This document shows, piece by piece, positions 5,275 to 6,986 of a stretch of 6,986 nt of DNA. Below the pieces are notes generated by a model. It ran no database searches. It was not told where the DNA came from and was given only the letters and a program-made list of their open reading frames with translations. The first letter of the stretch is position 1. The number at the start of each line of letters is the position of its first letter. The position numbers and the translations under genes were made by a program. The DNA is from Eggerthellaceae bacterium UBA3686. GTDB lineage: Bacteria; Actinomycetota; Coriobacteriia; Coriobacteriales; Eggerthellaceae. Location of the stretch: NCBI GenBank assembly GCA_002371495.1, contig DFIX01000055.1, positions 1 to 6,986 of the forward strand. Direction: 5' to 3'.

Positions 5275-6216
5275 ATGGAGAAGCGAGACCTTCAAAAGCT
5301 GCTAGAAGCGGTGGCTGCCGGCGAGCGGACGGTCGAGCAGGCTGTTGCCAAGCTGAACGTCGAGCCGTTTTCCGACCTGGGGTTTGCCAAAGTCGACCAT
5401 CACCGCGGCATCAGACAGGGAGTGTCGGAGGTCATCTACGGCGAAGGCAAGACGCCCGATCAGATTGCGGGCATTGTAGCCAACATGCTCGACCGCGGTC
5501 AGGAGCGCATACTCATTACGCGCATCGGGGCACAAGCCGCCCAAGAGATCGAGCAGCTGCTTTCGGAAGGGCTCGCCTACGGCGTCGAGGTTGACGAGGC
5601 TGATGCTGCAGGTACTTCTTTGGAAAGCGTCAAAGGCGAAAAGGCTGCGAACGAAGGCGCGCTTGGCGCTACGGGTGCGGACGTTCCGATGTTCGGTGCC
5701 GAAGAAGGTGCTGAAGATGACGTTGAAGCCGAAGCTGCGGACGTTCCCGAGCTGCCCGTCTTCACCTACTACGACGTGCCCCGCGTGGCGACGGTCGGCG
5801 AGGCGCCCGAGCCTGACGGGGCGGGCACGATTGTCGTGGCCTGCGGCGGCACGAGCGACCTGTACGCGGCCGAGGAAGCGGCGCTGACCGCCGAGATGCT
5901 CGGCAACCAGGTCATTCGCTTGTACGACGTGGGCGTAGCGGGTCTTCACCGCCTGCTGGCCCACCAGGAGGAGCTCGCAAGCGCGCGCGTGGTCGTGGCG
6001 GTCGCGGGTATGGAAGGCGCCTTGGCTTCGGTCATCGGCGGCCTCGTGTCGTGCCCGGTCATCGCCGTGCCAACGAGCGTGGGTTACGGCGCCTCGCTTG
6101 GCGGGCTTTCGGCGTTGCTGGCCATGCTCAACTCGTGCGCTTCGGGCGTGTCGGTCGTCAACATCGACAACGGCTTCGGTGCCGGCTACCAAGCGAGCCT
6201 CATCAACCACCTGTAA
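5275..6216 (+). CDS. larB: LarB, pyridinium-3,5-biscarboxylate mononucleotide synthase (NPN cofactor synthesis)
   Basis: A 313-residue LarB; the family usually has about 250. LarB carboxylates the pyridinium ring of nicotinate adenine dinucleotide and hydrolyses its phosphoanhydride, the first step to the nickel-pincer nucleotide used by LarA-type racemases. The N-terminal domain (1-105) has LGFAKVDHHRGIRQGVSEVI (35-54) and GKTPDQI (58-64). The C-terminal AIR-carboxylase (PurE)-like domain (about 183-313) has GGTSDLYAAEEA (191-202), YDVGVAGLHRLL (217-228), AGMEGALASVIGGL (244-257), PVIAVPTSVGYGASLGGL (261-278), the conserved Cys of MLNSC (C288), and VVNIDNGFGA (294-303). Residues about 106-160 form an extra acidic, Ala-rich insert between the domains. 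The ATG at 5275 follows AAGGGGAG (5264-5271); the in-frame ATG at 5260 has none. Confidence 0.95.
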   Translation: MEKRDLQKLLEAVAAGERTVEQAVAKLNVEPFSDLGFAKVDHHRGIRQGVSEVIYGEGKTPDQIAGIVANMLDRGQERILITRIGAQAAQEIEQLLSEGLAYGVEVDEADAAGTSLESVKGEKAANEGALGATGADVPMFGAEEGAEDDVEAEAADVPELPVFTYYDVPRVATVGEAPEPDGAGTIVVACGGTSDLYAAEEAALTAEMLGNQVIRLYDVGVAGLHRLLAHQEELASARVVVAVAGMEGALASVIGGLVSCPVIAVPTSVGYGASLGGLSALLAMLNSCASGVSVVNIDNGFGAGYQASLINHL

Positions 6217-6230
6217 TGCCCGAATGTCGC

Positions 6231-6269
6231 AAAATGTGTAAAAAGGGTCTGACCCTTTTTACACATTTT
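6231..6269. repeat. Perfect 39-bp GGGTC-core palindrome after larB
   Basis: AAAATGTGTAAAAAGGGTC (6231-6249) and its exact inverse (6251-6269) flank a single T. Compared with 5218-5256, one A in the left arm is T and the matching T in the right arm is A (GTGA/TCAC becomes GTGT/ACAC), a compensatory pair that keeps the palindrome intact. It begins 14 bases after the larB stop, consistent with a terminator separating larB from the larC-like gene. Confidence 0.88.
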
Positions 6270-6287
6270 TGCTCTTGGTTGGCTCTT

Positions 6288-6312
6288 GATATGAAAAAAG
6301 GTCGTCTTCATA
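6288..6312. repeat. Possible degenerate copy of the palindromic repeat
   Basis: GATATGAAAAAAGGTC (6288-6303) resembles the repeat's left arm (AATGTGAAAAAAGGGTC) with one base lost and a few changed. TATGAA (6290-6295) is still matched by TTCATA (6307-6312). The centre no longer pairs. It may be a decayed copy beside the intact one; chance similarity of A-rich sequence is possible. Confidence 0.3.
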
Positions 6313-6356
6313 CGGCTATCCCATATGGTTATTTGCGCAGGCGAAGTCATGTATCG

Positions 6357-6387
6357 TTACCGCCTTCGGGGCGTTAGGGTACTATGG
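6357..6387 (+). promoter_or_regulatory. Candidate promoter of the larC-like gene
   Basis: TTACCG (6357-6362), a 17-base spacer, then TACTAT (6380-6385) in the context GCGTTAGGGTACTATGG (6371-6387). That 17-base block differs at only two positions from the one upstream of sepF. Transcription would start near 6392, about 30 bases before the ATG at 6421. Since a likely terminator separates this gene from larB, its own promoter makes sense. The 150 bases 6271-6420 otherwise show no supported gene. Confidence 0.4.
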
Positions 6388-6420
6388 TTTCGACCATTTA
6401 CGAGATGGCTAGGGGGCATT

Positions 6421-6978
6421 ATGCAACTGCACTTCGATTTCACGAAATCCGCGACGCGCGAGGTGATCCTCGAGCAGCTCAAACAGAGCATCGGCACATC
6501 TTCGGGCTGGTCGGCCGTCCTTGCAGATGCCGCCGCTGCCGGCGTTCCGAAGGGGCATCATCACGGCATCGTCGAAGTGCGCCAAACGATCGATAATCTG
6601 GCTGTCAGCCAGGTTGTGCGTGAGCACATGCATGCGGTCTACGAAATCCTGGCGCAGGCCGAGGCCCAAGTGCACGGTGTCGAGGTCGACCACACCCATT
6701 TCCACGAGGTGGGCGAAGGGCAGGCGATCTTCAATACGCTGCTCATCTGCCTGGCCTTCGCGCAGCTGGGCCCCGACCATGTTGTAGCCACGCCCGTACA
6801 GACCGGCTCGGGCAAGATCGAGTGCGCCCACGGCCTTATGGACATCCCTGCGCCCGCAACGGCGGCAATACTCGCTACCGGCATCCCGACATGCGAGGAA
6901 AAACTCGAAGGCGAGCTCTGCACGCCCACGTCGGCTGCGATCATCAAGCATTTCGTCAACGAGTTTCGCGAGCTGTAA
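6421..6978 (+). CDS. Short LarC-like nickel-insertion protein lacking the C-terminal domain
   Basis: A 185-residue protein matching only the central part of LarC (formerly DUF111), which in other bacteria inserts nickel into the pincer nucleotide in a CTP-dependent reaction and is about 400 residues long. Clear marks are HHH (46-48), LAQAEAQVHG (77-86), HFHEVGE (93-99), TGSGKIECAHGLMDIPAPATAAIL (128-151) and GELCTPTSAAIIKHFVNEF (164-182). The start (MQLHFDFTKSATREVILEQL) aligns weakly with the usual LarC start but has lost the GISGDM motif, and roughly 45 residues before HHH are missing. Translation stops right after VNEF, where LarC normally continues into its C-terminal domain. The ATG at 6421 follows AGGGGG (about 6411-6416). 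It could be a LarC1-type half with its partner downstream, a divergent paralogue, or a decayed gene. The larB neighbour supports an NPN role. Confidence 0.75.
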   Translation: MQLHFDFTKSATREVILEQLKQSIGTSSGWSAVLADAAAAGVPKGHHHGIVEVRQTIDNLAVSQVVREHMHAVYEILAQAEAQVHGVEVDHTHFHEVGEGQAIFNTLLICLAFAQLGPDHVVATPVQTGSGKIECAHGLMDIPAPATAAILATGIPTCEEKLEGELCTPTSAAIIKHFVNEFREL

Positions 6979-6986
6979 ATGTGAAA
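6977..6986. repeat. First bases of another GGGTC-core palindrome, cut by the window edge
   Basis: AAATGTGAAA matches the left arm start of the palindrome at 5218. It overlaps the TAA stop of the larC-like gene by two bases. Only ten bases are visible, but placement directly at a gene end agrees with the other copies. Confidence 0.55.

Noticed and set aside
5302..6210. A 302-codon open frame on the minus strand over larB
   Set aside because: LarB motifs on the plus strand are unambiguous, and the antisense product has no recognisable feature.
5172..6269. The palindromes as a CRISPR array
   Set aside because: Spacing is irregular, a whole gene lies between copies, and the units are perfect palindromes without spacers of constant length.
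6291..6377. A 28-codon frame (MKKGRLHTAIPYG...) upstream of the larC-like gene
   Set aside because: No ribosome binding site precedes its ATG, and its start overlaps a likely degenerate repeat copy. A leader peptide cannot be excluded but is unsupported.
6325..6420. Upstream in-frame start for the larC-like gene (ATG 6325)
   Set aside because: No ribosome binding site, an Arg/Trp-rich extension unlike LarC, and the candidate promoter lies inside it. ATG 6421 with AGGGGG and an LHFDF start that matches LarC is better.

Overview
The window looks like a chromosomal piece of a GC-rich actinobacterium, most probably of class Coriobacteriia (Eggerthellaceae-like). The evidence is the codon bias, Ala- and Asp-rich proteins, a DivIVA with long Ala/Pro linkers, a lipoprotein with lipocalin-like repeats, and the linkage yggS / sepF / proC / yggT / divIVA. 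This taxonomic call is inference from gene content; no rRNA or other marker is present. I see no tRNA, rRNA, CRISPR array, phage gene or complete insertion sequence.

Layout. (1) 1-715: the 3' half of a palindromic repeat, then yggS (PLP-binding protein) on the minus strand. (2) 716-991: a divergent intergenic region with candidate promoters facing both ways. (3) 992-1918: a secreted lipoprotein with two lipocalin-like repeats, closed by a strong intrinsic terminator. (4) 1919-2355: a 437-base gene-free stretch holding that terminator, a striking inverted-repeat element of about 183 bp with 37-bp near-perfect arms, and the sepF promoter region. (5) 2356-4307: a compact sepF-proC-yggT operon (12-base gap, then a 10-base overlap). 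(6) 4308-5170: an AT-rich promoter region with a perfect 12-bp palindrome, then divIVA. (7) 5171-5274: two different long palindromes in tandem. (8) 5275-6216: larB, followed by another long palindrome. (9) 6270-6986: a 150-base leader, a short larC-like gene, and the first bases of one more palindrome at the window edge.

How the genes work together. SepF, YggT and DivIVA are the membrane-proximal division and growth set that in Gram-positives lies downstream of ftsZ (the ylm cluster of Bacillus). YggS belongs to the same cluster but here is inverted and separated from sepF by the lipoprotein and the inverted-repeat element. ProC makes proline and is a common neighbour of yggS and yggT. LarB and the LarC-like protein belong to synthesis of the nickel-pincer nucleotide (NPN) cofactor of lactate racemase-type enzymes. 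LarE and LarA are not in the window.

The most unusual points are three. First, a family of long perfect palindromes sharing a GGGTC-N-GACCC core and showing compensatory changes sits at the 3' end of nearly every transcription unit. Second, there is a non-coding MITE-like inverted repeat upstream of sepF. Third, the LarC-like protein lacks both the usual N-terminal GISGDM motif and the whole C-terminal domain, its stop codon abutting the start of a palindromic repeat.
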